Below, in pieces: positions 50,227 through 58,146 of a stretch of DNA of 64,000 nt. Made by a program: the position numbers and the translations under genes. This DNA is from an uncultured Prevotella sp. (GTDB lineage Bacteria > Bacteroidota > Bacteroidia > Bacteroidales > Bacteroidaceae). The notes under the pieces were generated by a model, which worked only from the letters and a program-made list of their open reading frames with translations, was not told where the DNA came from and did no database searches. Location of the stretch: NCBI GenBank assembly GCA_900314455.1, contig OMVI01000079.1:1-64000 (forward strand), read 5' to 3'. Numbering within the stretch: the stretch's first letter is position 1; each line of letters opens with the position of its first letter.

Positions 50227-51603
50227 CTAATTCTTCACGAACTTCTCACCGCCACGGATATAAATGCCCTTGGCAAGGTTAGTCTCGTCCTTGCCGACAG
50301 CAATTCCCTCGATTGTGTAGATAGTGTCGTCGGCGTTCTTAGCCTTTGTGACTTTGATGTCGTTAATTCCGTTGGTAACTCCCTGCATGATACCGTCAAG
50401 AGCATTCTGGTTGAATACCTTGAGGGTATTACGGTTGAAGATAGTCATTGTTCCCTTTGTTCCGTTCTGCGAAGGAGAGTTGATATCCCATACGAAGGGA
50501 ACGATGCCACGACTTGCAGCATACTGAGTTACGACCTGATACCACGACTTGATTGAAGCGTCATGCTTCTTTTGGCTCTCGCCGTTGGCAGGCATCTTGC
50601 GCCAGTTTGCAGCGTACTCACCGATGATGACAGGGTAACCGCTGTTGACGAACTTCGTCTGAAGCTTGTTGAACTGCTGTGCCATGTAGCTTTCCTCTCC
50701 CCATGCCGCATTGTGAGTTGAAGAAGAGTAGTGGTTTGAACGGCTCCAGTAGTAGTACTGCTTGCCCCACGACTCGTCCTGAGTCTGCTGAGTGAAACTG
50801 TATGGGTCGTATTCGTGGACCTCAACCATAAGGCGTCCTGCGCCAGCTGGGTCTGTAAGGGTTGTTACGTCATAGTTCAGCGAAGCGTCGGTAGAGTTGT
50901 CTATGTTCGTGTTTGGACCCTGAACGACGAGGATACGTGTTGCGTTGTTGCCGCCGGTAGCACGTACTGCGTTGATGAAGGTCTGCTCGTATTCAAGCAA
51001 ACGGGAGGTGAGGGTCTTGTTGTCGACCTTGCTTCCGGAAGCATCGGGGCTTGCACCGCCCACGCCAGGTTCGTTGAGACCAGCGAAGATAAGGTGCTCG
51101 TCGTAGTCCTTGAAGTAGTTAGCGATGTTAGTCCACAGCTTCGTGAGCTGCTCCTTCTTCTCGGTGATGTTGGTTCCGCTGGTGAAACCGTCGTTCTCCA
51201 GCCATCCGCCGTCCCAGTGGTCGTTAAGTACAACGTACATACCGTCGTTGATGCAGTAGTCGACGACTTCCTTCACGCGTGCCAGCCATGCGGGGTCGAT
51301 AGTGACGTTAGCCTTGTCGGTGATGTGTCCCATGACCCATGAGCACGGAATACGGACCGACTTGAAGCCGCTGTTGTGCACGAGGTCGATGACAGCCTGC
51401 GACGTCTTGGTGCTCTGCCAGCTGATTTCAGTGTTCACTCCGGCATTCTTCCATTCATTTTGGTTGCTACCGCCTTCCATAGTATTACCGAGGTTCCAAC
51501 CCGGTATCATCTTTGGGGCAATGTCCTTGGCTGTTGACGTTATCTGAGCTGATACTCCACAGCAAACGGCTAATGCCAAAGCAAGTAATAATCTCCTTTT
51601 CAT
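50227..51603 (-). CDS. Secreted GH5 endoglucanase
   Basis: A 458-residue exported glycoside hydrolase of family 5, cutting internal beta-1,4 links in cellulose, mixed-linkage glucan, xyloglucan or mannan. A signal peptide (to residue 19 or 20, CCGVSAQ) leads into the barrel. PGWNLGNTMEG (34-44) is typical of the endoglucanase subfamilies. The acid/base is Glu 178 in GLNEP and the nucleophile Glu 329 in IIGEYAA, with the histidine in VEVHEYDPYSF (about 261-270). The last 40 residues (TIYTIEGIAV..LAKGIYIRGGEKFVKN) look like the C-terminal tails of the other secreted enzymes. It lies downstream of the susCD operon but has its own promoter. Confidence 0.92.
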   Translation of the reverse strand: MKRRLLLALALAVCCGVSAQITSTAKDIAPKMIPGWNLGNTMEGGSNQNEWKNAGVNTEISWQSTKTSQAVIDLVHNSGFKSVRIPCSWVMGHITDKANVTIDPAWLARVKEVVDYCINDGMYVVLNDHWDGGWLENDGFTSGTNITEKKEQLTKLWTNIANYFKDYDEHLIFAGLNEPGVGGASPDASGSKVDNKTLTSRLLEYEQTFINAVRATGGNNATRILVVQGPNTNIDNSTDASLNYDVTTLTDPAGAGRLMVEVHEYDPYSFTQQTQDESWGKQYYYWSRSNHYSSSTHNAAWGEESYMAQQFNKLQTKFVNSGYPVIIGEYAANWRKMPANGESQKKHDASIKSWYQVVTQYAASRGIVPFVWDINSPSQNGTKGTMTIFNRNTLKVFNQNALDGIMQGVTNGINDIKVTKAKNADDTIYTIEGIAVGKDETNLAKGIYIRGGEKFVKN

Positions 51604-51640
51604 AGTTATATAGTTTTGTTTGTTTCGTCTTTTTATAGTG

Positions 51641-51670
51641 CAAAGTTACGAGTTTCAAACGAAAGACAAA
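51641..51670 (-). promoter_or_regulatory. Promoter of the GH5 gene
   Basis: On the minus strand TTTG (51667-51670), an 18-bp spacer and TAacTTTG (51641-51648), so the enzyme can be made apart from the upstream binding proteins. Confidence 0.65.
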
Positions 51671-51721
51671 AGGTATGAACTAAATAATTCTTCACTCTTC
51701 CCTCTTCATTCTTCACTTACA

Positions 51722-52225
51722 TCACCTTTGGTTATTAATTTCCTTGAACTTCTCCATCTGCTCCGGCGTGAGCTTCATCAGCGCCAGCTTGTCATGGAGT
51801 TTCAGAGCTTCCTCGCCACGAACTTTCAGCTTGAGCATCATGTCCTGGTTGCGGCCGAGGTTCGGATGCTTCGAGACTTTAGCCCCGAGTTCGTTCATAT
51901 CCTTCACCGCCAGTTCATATTCTACGAGCAGTTGGTCGGCGTGAGACATACCTTTTGTTGCCTCAGCGAGGTGACGGTGATAGTTCTCCTGCGCGTAACG
52001 GTAATCTTCTGAGTGGGCGTAGGCTGTGTCAGTTGCTGCCCGTTCCTTGTCCTGCATGATGCTGTCAGTACTCATTTCGAGTTGTTCCTGCTGGGCATCG
52101 TCAATCTTTTCACCCTTGCCCTTTTTCGAACTGTCCGAGCAAGCTACAAGACAGAGGGCTGCTAATATTACCAAGAACCTTCCGCAACCCAATGTCCTGA
52201 GTGTGGAAGGAATAATGTTTTTCAT
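51722..52225 (-). CDS. Small helical lipoprotein of unknown function
   Basis: A 167-residue lipoprotein. The ATG at 52225 (MKNIIPSTLRTLGCGRF) is chosen because the signal then ends in ALCLVAC (Cys 29 region); a frame from 52309 adds unrelated residues. The mature part is hydrophilic and mostly helical (long charged stretches such as EYELAVKDMNELGAKVSKH), with a final KLTPEQMEKFKEIN. It follows the second glycan-binding protein by 132 bp, with a REP-like element and a hairpin between. I do not recognise a family; a membrane-tethered periplasmic helper is only a guess. Confidence 0.65.
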   Translation of the reverse strand: MKNIIPSTLRTLGCGRFLVILAALCLVACSDSSKKGKGEKIDDAQQEQLEMSTDSIMQDKERAATDTAYAHSEDYRYAQENYHRHLAEATKGMSHADQLLVEYELAVKDMNELGAKVSKHPNLGRNQDMMLKLKVRGEEALKLHDKLALMKLTPEQMEKFKEINNQR

Positions 52226-52269
52226 CTTATTATAATTAAAGAAGGGCCTTCCCCATTCTTTTCCAAGAC

Positions 52270-52323
52270 GGAGAACAGAAGCGTTGTCGTGGTTGTTGCC
52301 AGCAGACAAGCATTCTGTTCTCC
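52270..52323. repeat. Perfect 11-bp inverted repeat before the small lipoprotein gene
   Basis: ggagaacagaa (52270-52280) and ttctgttctcc (52313-52323). The right arm runs into element H, so the two may be one composite structure. Confidence 0.6.
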
Positions 52324-52351
52324 TCCTTCAGAAGGGATGGGAGAGACCCTT
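52320..52351 (-). repeat. REP-like palindromic element H (diverged), after a lipoprotein stop
   Basis: On the minus strand AAGGGTCTCTCCCATCCC then TTCTGAAGGAGGAG, beginning 6 bp after the TAA at 52358. It has several changes from the consensus but the same layout. Confidence 0.6.
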
Positions 52352-52357
52352 ATGGTT

Positions 52358-54436
52358 TTAATTCCAGTAAACTCCGAGAATGTCGGCGTGTATCTTGTCG
52401 GCTCCGAATGCTTTGGAGAGACCGTCGATGTCAACCGTGAACACGTTAGGTGCAGGCATTGCTGTTGCGCCGCCGGTGTAGAATGCAACGGTGTAGATGC
52501 CGTTGTCGGTTACGTTGACAGAACCCTTGTTCTCGCCCCAGTTGCTAACGTTCCAGCTCTGGTCAGCATACATGATGTCGGCACGGTGTGACTGGCCCGG
52601 CTGTATGCCTGTGATGCGGAACGTAACGGCTACGAGGTTAGAGAATGACAGGTTGCTTACAGAGAATGGAGGATTGTCCTTCGTTTTGCTGTAAGCGTTG
52701 TAGAGTTCGATACGGTACTTGCCGTTCTCCTCGATATCGCCCTGATAGACCTTGCCCTGGTCAATCTTTTCGCCGTAGAGGGTTGTGCCGTACTTCTGGT
52801 AGTTGTCGTCGTCAACAACGATAGAGTTGATGAACGCCTTGACAGAACCATCGGCGAAGAGACCCTTCTGGCCCTTGAGGTCGATTGCGAATACCATCAA
52901 ACCCTGAGCTGTCTGGCTTACAGTAACAGGAATTGTGTATGTTCCGTTGCCGTTAACCTTGACGCTTGTAGTCCAGTCTGATGGGTCCCAAGATGCATCA
53001 GCAAAGGCGATAGATGCATCGAACGGAGCCTTGCCTGCCGGCATGCCGAGGATGGTGAACGTTACGTACATCTTCTTCGAGAACATGAAGCCTGCTGGGT
53101 TGAGGCCCGGGTCGTTCTTTGAGTTGCCATATTCGTTGTAAATCTCGATACGAGCGTCGTCGCCATTATCGCAAAGGACAATCTTCGAGTTGTCGAAGTT
53201 AATCAGTGTCTGCTTGACGGCACGTGCGGAGATACCTTCGTAAGTAAGGTTGCTGCCGAAAGACTTAGTGCCCGGATTGAGAGTATATGCACGCTTAGAG
53301 TCGTTGCTGTTGATAGAACCAGTCCACAAGCTGGCCTCTGAGCCCTGACCGGTGATGGTTGAGCCTACGCGCTTGCCTGCCTTAGGAATGTAAATGTAGT
53401 TTCCGTTAGGACCGGTGACCTTGTATACTCTTACACCGTCGACTGTTGCGTCTTCGAATGTGCACTTGTCAACAAGCTCCTGGGCCTCGGTTACTGACGG
53501 CAGACGACCACCAGCCTGAACTGCAATGTCGAGTTCACCGTCGCCGGCGATATCGGTATTGGCATATTCACCATCGGTCTTCTCCTGCAAACCGTTGACA
53601 TCGCCGTAGCCATAGAGGCCACCTGCTTCTGTCTCAGTTTCTGCACCGACGTTGGTCTTAGCCCACATTACGCTCAGACCGAGGTCAACAAACTGTGTCT
53701 CGAAGTTCTGAGTAGTGAACGACTTGACATCACCGAGGATGTAACCGTTGTTCAGCTTCATGTAAGATACATAGTAATATGTCTTGTTAGGAAGCAGACC
53801 GGTTACGTTGCTGGTGAATGCTGTGCCTTGCTGAGCGCTTGCTACGTCGGCTACAGGGATGTCCTTGCCTGCGAGCAGGTCTTCCTTCTCAGATGAAGTG
53901 GAAAGAAGAATACCGGCAGAAAGCGTTGCATTGCTCGGCAACTGTACTACATCGTGGAGCTGTCCGCCAAGTGTGGCCTTTGTAGCGGTAACGCCTGTTG
54001 CTTCTGCTGTTGAGGCTGTAGCGTTCGTTGTTACGAAACTTTTGATGTCGCCGATCTTCGTTATGCGGCCCTGGAGGGTCACGAAGGTTGCATAGTAATA
54101 TGTCTGGTAGCTCTGAAGACCGGTAGCTTCAACTGAGAAGTTGCCGTCCTCGTCGAGAGTTGCGGCTGCCTGCGTACCGGTAAGGTTGCGGACGCTGGCG
54201 GAGTCGGTTGCATAGACTGTACCTACGGTGTAGGCACTGGAACTCTGTGAAGACAAATCCTTCACGGTACCGGTGAACGTTGCCGATACTGCTGTTGCAG
54301 CAGCGTCGCCGGTTGTCACCTCAGATATGATTGGAGTGGTATTGATGGCGACATCGTCATCATCACTACATGCAGAGAGGACTGCGCCCCCTGCAAGTAG
54401 TAATGCAGCAATACCAAAATAAAATTTAATTTTCAT
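52358..54436 (-). CDS. Multidomain surface glycan-binding lipoprotein (second of the locus)
   Basis: A 692-residue lipoprotein with signal GGAVLSAC followed by SDDDD, a strong Bacteroides-type surface-export signal. Residues about 35-135 and 140-245 are two FN3/Ig-like repeats (each with a TYYYATF or TYYYVSY strand). Residues about 248-400 match a Fib_succ-major-like module (FVDLGLSVMWAKTNVGAETE, GGRLPSVTEAQELVDKC). Two similar C-terminal beta-sandwich modules (about 410-545 and 560-692) both contain an IELYNAY or IEIYNEY segment and an ITG or ILGMPAG turn. They are probably carbohydrate-binding. It is co-transcribed with susCD and probably binds the substrate glycan; the specific binding residues are not identified. 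Confidence 0.75.
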   Translation of the reverse strand: MKIKFYFGIAALLLAGGAVLSACSDDDDVAINTTPIISEVTTGDAAATAVSATFTGTVKDLSSQSSSAYTVGTVYATDSASVRNLTGTQAAATLDEDGNFSVEATGLQSYQTYYYATFVTLQGRITKIGDIKSFVTTNATASTAEATGVTATKATLGGQLHDVVQLPSNATLSAGILLSTSSEKEDLLAGKDIPVADVASAQQGTAFTSNVTGLLPNKTYYYVSYMKLNNGYILGDVKSFTTQNFETQFVDLGLSVMWAKTNVGAETETEAGGLYGYGDVNGLQEKTDGEYANTDIAGDGELDIAVQAGGRLPSVTEAQELVDKCTFEDATVDGVRVYKVTGPNGNYIYIPKAGKRVGSTITGQGSEASLWTGSINSNDSKRAYTLNPGTKSFGSNLTYEGISARAVKQTLINFDNSKIVLCDNGDDARIEIYNEYGNSKNDPGLNPAGFMFSKKMYVTFTILGMPAGKAPFDASIAFADASWDPSDWTTSVKVNGNGTYTIPVTVSQTAQGLMVFAIDLKGQKGLFADGSVKAFINSIVVDDDNYQKYGTTLYGEKIDQGKVYQGDIEENGKYRIELYNAYSKTKDNPPFSVSNLSFSNLVAVTFRITGIQPGQSHRADIMYADQSWNVSNWGENKGSVNVTDNGIYTVAFYTGGATAMPAPNVFTVDIDGLSKAFGADKIHADILGVYWN

Positions 54437-54457
54437 GATTCTTGCTGTTTATAAGAT

Positions 54458-56317
54458 TTAATCGTTCAACGCTACAGTTACCTTGATTGTGATGTTGTTC
54501 GTGAACTTATAAAGGTCAGTGCTTGCAGCACTCTCTGGGTTCCACGGGTTGAGGATGTAGATACGTGCTGCCGTCGGTAAGTCTCCGGTAAACTGCGTTC
54601 CGTCTTCGTTGCGCTGGGTGTAGGTAAGGGTCGAGAGGTCAAGAGCCTTGCCGTCGACGCTTATTGCATCAAGTGTCAGCGTTGCGTTTGGATGGTCTTG
54701 CAGAATGTTCAGTACGTCGAAGTAGATTCCGTAAGGAGCATCAGAAGCACCGTTCAGCGTTACAGTGAACTGCTTTGTCTTCTTGGCATTGAGCTCATCG
54801 TCGTTGAAGTCAATCGGATCGCTGTACTGGAATGTAAAACCGTTATCGAAGTAAGCGAGCTGTGCGGTGTAAGGTATCACGTCGCCGTAGGTAACAGCGG
54901 TGAAGTGATAGCCACGATACTGATACAGATTACCATCGTTGTCGTACTCACGGGCACCGAGCCACAAGTTGTTAGTCTTGCCGGTAGCGGTGTTAGTGTC
55001 GTAAGACAGAACGCGGAGCTGCTTGTTCTTGTCGGCGCTGAACTTAATCCAGTTGCCTGAGCCACCCAAGTCGAGGTCACCGAGACCGTCGCTGAAGGTG
55101 TAGTTACCCTTGTCGTCGAGTGTGAACGTACCTGAAACGACAACTTTTCCGCCCTGCTTTACCTTATAGGTGTTGGCGTTGTTGAGCGTATTCATCTCAA
55201 GAGTAATCTTGTGAGCGTCCTCGCCGAGGTTTGCCAGAGGACGGATGAATGCAGGATAGTCGCCATTTACTTTGTATGAATTCTTGCGATCGCCAAGCGT
55301 TGTGAACCAATCGTAAGGTGTGTTCTCGTTCAGAACCCATGTGATGTTAGAGCTTGTCTGCTTTGTTACAGCGTTGTTCCAACCGTCAGGCAATGTGTAA
55401 TCTGAAGGAACGGTCTCATGATAATTGTCTGCATACTCCTTTGAAACGAAGTTCCAGACATACCAGCACTCACCCTCACCAGAGAGAGCCGGGTCACGCT
55501 TGTTGGCAATCATAAGTTGATTCTCGTCGAGGTGCAATACAACGAAGTCTGTCGAGAAGCTCTTAGACTTACCGTTTGCCCATGCTCCGTGTGCGAACTC
55601 AACGCCGTTAGCGCTCAGAGCACCAGTGTTCGGGTCGAATGCGAACGTACCGGTGGTCTCGTTTCCGCTTGCGTCAGTTACAGTAACCTGAGCAGAACCC
55701 TTCAGAGAGAAGGTCATGGTCTGTGCCAAATCGTCGTCGATAATGCCGGCGTCTGAGTTAGAAGGCTCCCACCATGTCTTGTCCTTAGCATACCAGTTGT
55801 TAGAACCTTCGTCATGTGTCATGTCGGCAGGTGTAGCCGTCGGGTCGAAGCAGGAGTAGAAGCCCTGCTTCATTCCGTAGTGTCCGTTATCAGGAATCCA
55901 AGTCTTTGAGTTGCCTGCACCACCGGCGAGGTTCGTCCAAGAATCACCGGTAACGAAGCCGGCATACATATCGTTGATTGTAACAGAGACTGTGTCGCTG
56001 TAAACTACGCCACCTTCAGAACCAACACCGTACACAATCTTGTATGTACCAGGGAATGCAATTTGAAGGTCAACGTTATCTCCCTGTGAGTGGCCAGTGC
56101 CTACTCCCGGGTGAACCCAGAAGGCATTGTAGCCGGTCTTAAGGTTTGTCAGATGCACGAGGTTAGGGTTGGCGGCATCCTGAACGACCGTAAAGTCAGT
56201 ACCAAGGACAGGTTTAGCAGCCTGAGGACCCATATCGTAATCATCCGGTGAGCATGCTGCGGTGAAGAGAAGCACCACGGCAGCTATCAGTGAATATAAA
56301 TATTTGTTGGTTTTCAT
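54458..56317 (-). CDS. Surface glycan-binding lipoprotein (first of the locus)
   Basis: A 619-residue lipoprotein with signal LLFTAAC (Cys 22) followed by SPDDYDMG. The N-terminal part (about 35-115) looks like a PKD/Ig module (FPGTYKIVYGVGSEGGVVYSDTVSVTIND). The rest is beta-rich with many aromatic residues (KTWWEP, CWYVWNF, YDWFTTLG), which suits glycan binding. No catalytic motif is seen. It lies 106 bp after susD, with a perfect inverted repeat in the gap, and 21 bp before the next binding protein. Ligand unknown; the GH5 gene suggests a beta-glucan. Confidence 0.7.
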   Translation of the reverse strand: MKTNKYLYSLIAAVVLLFTAACSPDDYDMGPQAAKPVLGTDFTVVQDAANPNLVHLTNLKTGYNAFWVHPGVGTGHSQGDNVDLQIAFPGTYKIVYGVGSEGGVVYSDTVSVTINDMYAGFVTGDSWTNLAGGAGNSKTWIPDNGHYGMKQGFYSCFDPTATPADMTHDEGSNNWYAKDKTWWEPSNSDAGIIDDDLAQTMTFSLKGSAQVTVTDASGNETTGTFAFDPNTGALSANGVEFAHGAWANGKSKSFSTDFVVLHLDENQLMIANKRDPALSGEGECWYVWNFVSKEYADNYHETVPSDYTLPDGWNNAVTKQTSSNITWVLNENTPYDWFTTLGDRKNSYKVNGDYPAFIRPLANLGEDAHKITLEMNTLNNANTYKVKQGGKVVVSGTFTLDDKGNYTFSDGLGDLDLGGSGNWIKFSADKNKQLRVLSYDTNTATGKTNNLWLGAREYDNDGNLYQYRGYHFTAVTYGDVIPYTAQLAYFDNGFTFQYSDPIDFNDDELNAKKTKQFTVTLNGASDAPYGIYFDVLNILQDHPNATLTLDAISVDGKALDLSTLTYTQRNEDGTQFTGDLPTAARIYILNPWNPESAASTDLYKFTNNITIKVTVALND

Positions 56318-56325
56318 TGTTCTTT

Positions 56326-56402
56326 AGTTTTTGAGTTTTTTAGTTCTTGGTTTTTGAGTCCTAAGTCCTTGCCTTTCAACACGGGCTAAGAACTCAAAAA
56401 CT
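56326..56402. repeat. Intercistronic inverted repeat between susD and the first binding protein
   Basis: agtttttgagt (56326-56336) and actcaaaaact (56392-56402) are perfect 11-bp inverted copies, with a second inner match gttctt/aagaac. The transcript could fold into a hairpin with a loop of about 50 nt. Confidence 0.6.
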
Positions 56403-56423
56403 TATTAACTTATAAACTTGCTA

Positions 56424-58124
56424 TTACCATCCTGGGTTCTGCTTGTAGACACCGCCTGAAAGCGTTATCTGGTCATTAGGAATCTGGAAGAAGCCACGCT
56501 TTGTGCGGAAGTTGGCATCCTGGTAGGTGCTGGTTGCCGTCGTAGCAGTCTTGTTGTTGTAGATGGTTGCTGGGGCACTGCCGGCCTGACCGTTTACGGT
56601 AGCTTGGTTGACCTCGGCGTTAACGAATGCGTCGAGACCCTGGCGGCGTAAGTCGAAATAGCGGATACCTTCACCCATGAACTCGAGACGACGCTCGTCC
56701 CAAATCTGCTGGCGTGTCGGTGTGCCTGCTATATCGTGGTCGGTGTTGCCGTAAGCACGCTCGCGAACCAAGTTGAAGTACTTCGTTGCGTTCGGGCTTC
56801 CAAGCTCGGCAGCCATCAGCAGTACGTCAGAGTAGCGCATGAGAATCCAGTTCTGGTCCTGAGAAGTCTGGAAATTAGCACCTGAAATCTCAGAGCTTGC
56901 AGCGTCAGTAGGTATTGATGTACCGTCAGTATAGATAAGCGGGCAGTACTTCTTGTTAACGTAGCCGGTGTAATCCATGCAGTCTGTACCAATCTGCTCA
57001 TTGAAAGCGCCAATCTCTCTAGCGTTGATGACAGTAGCGTCCTTACGAGAGTCGCCGCCGAGGAACTTAGCCTGGGCTGCGGAAGTGATAGGAGCCTGAC
57101 CCCAACCATTTCCGTAAGGTGCATAAGAAGTTACGTTACGCATACCGAGGTCGATGATGAAGCGGTTACCGTTGTGGTTAGAGTTGTTCCAATCCTGGTC
57201 GTTATTGAACTTTACAACCCAAACAATCTCATTGCTTGCTTCCTTGTATGTGTTCTTCCAACCGTCTTCCTTAGAAGATGCCGTTGTACATGCTGCTGGC
57301 CACAAGTCCTTGAAGTTAGGCTCAAGGCTGTACTGATTAGAGTTGATAGCCTTCTCGCAGTAGTCGAGAGCGTCGGCAGCTGTGAGACCGCCAGGCATTG
57401 TTCCACGAGAGTTGTTGTTGTAAACACCATCATAGAAGAGGTATACACGAGCCAGCATAGCGCCTGCTGCATATCTTGTTATACGTCCGAGATTAGAGTT
57501 CTTGTCGGTATAGTAAGATGCAGGAATGTTGTCGGCAGCATACTTAAGGTCAGAAACAATCTGAGCGTAGACACTGTCCGGTGCAGCCTGCGGAACGATT
57601 TCGCTTGTCGGAGTAGTGATAAGCGGAACGTTTTCGAACAAACGAACCAAGTCGAAGTACTCCAGTCCGCGCAGTGCACGCGCCTCGCCTTCAGCAGCGA
57701 GATAGTTGTCCTGGTTTGTATAGATGTCCGGATTGTTCTTCTGGAGGAATGTATTGCAACGGTTGATAGCCTTGTAGTACCACTCCCAAGTAGCAGAGAA
57801 GAAGCTGACATCGCTCGCGTTGTAGCTCATATCCATGCGGTCGAGTATACGGCAGGTACGGTCGTCAGGACCGCCACCACCGTAAGCGTCATCGCTAGCG
57901 AACTCCGAGGCGAGGAAAAGGTTTGGCCAGCATCCCTCGGAGATGGTAGCCTGGTAGCCGTCGTAGCATCCTACAACTGCTGCGTTAGCCTGGGCCTCGT
58001 TCTTATAGAAAGACTCCGAGTTGAGAGCAGTCTTCGAACTGGTGTCCAGATAGTCGTCGCCGCAAGAGGCAAGCCCGAGGGTGAGAAGTCCCAAAGCGGC
58101 TATTTTAATATTTGAAATTTTCAT
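56424..58124 (-). CDS. susD: SusD/RagB-family nutrient-binding lipoprotein
   Basis: A 566-residue SusD homologue. The lipoprotein signal ends LGLASC (Cys 21) followed by GDDYLDTSSK, the classical SusD opening. The body is the TPR-type helical protein (EARALRGLEYFDLVRLFENVPLITTP; ARVYLFYDGVYNN) and the C-terminal part has LVRERAYG and IWDERRLEFMGEGIRYFDLRRQG, the family signature. It starts 22 bp after susC and would lie over that channel. Confidence 0.94.
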   Translation of the reverse strand: MKISNIKIAALGLLTLGLASCGDDYLDTSSKTALNSESFYKNEAQANAAVVGCYDGYQATISEGCWPNLFLASEFASDDAYGGGGPDDRTCRILDRMDMSYNASDVSFFSATWEWYYKAINRCNTFLQKNNPDIYTNQDNYLAAEGEARALRGLEYFDLVRLFENVPLITTPTSEIVPQAAPDSVYAQIVSDLKYAADNIPASYYTDKNSNLGRITRYAAGAMLARVYLFYDGVYNNNSRGTMPGGLTAADALDYCEKAINSNQYSLEPNFKDLWPAACTTASSKEDGWKNTYKEASNEIVWVVKFNNDQDWNNSNHNGNRFIIDLGMRNVTSYAPYGNGWGQAPITSAAQAKFLGGDSRKDATVINAREIGAFNEQIGTDCMDYTGYVNKKYCPLIYTDGTSIPTDAASSEISGANFQTSQDQNWILMRYSDVLLMAAELGSPNATKYFNLVRERAYGNTDHDIAGTPTRQQIWDERRLEFMGEGIRYFDLRRQGLDAFVNAEVNQATVNGQAGSAPATIYNNKTATTATSTYQDANFRTKRGFFQIPNDQITLSGGVYKQNPGW

Positions 58125-58146
58125 ATCTGTGTTTCCTTATTAAATA

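Noticed and set aside
57174..58115. 313-residue open frame opposite the second susD
   Set aside because: Shadow of a gene with clear SusD signatures; cysteine- and valine-rich product without domain.
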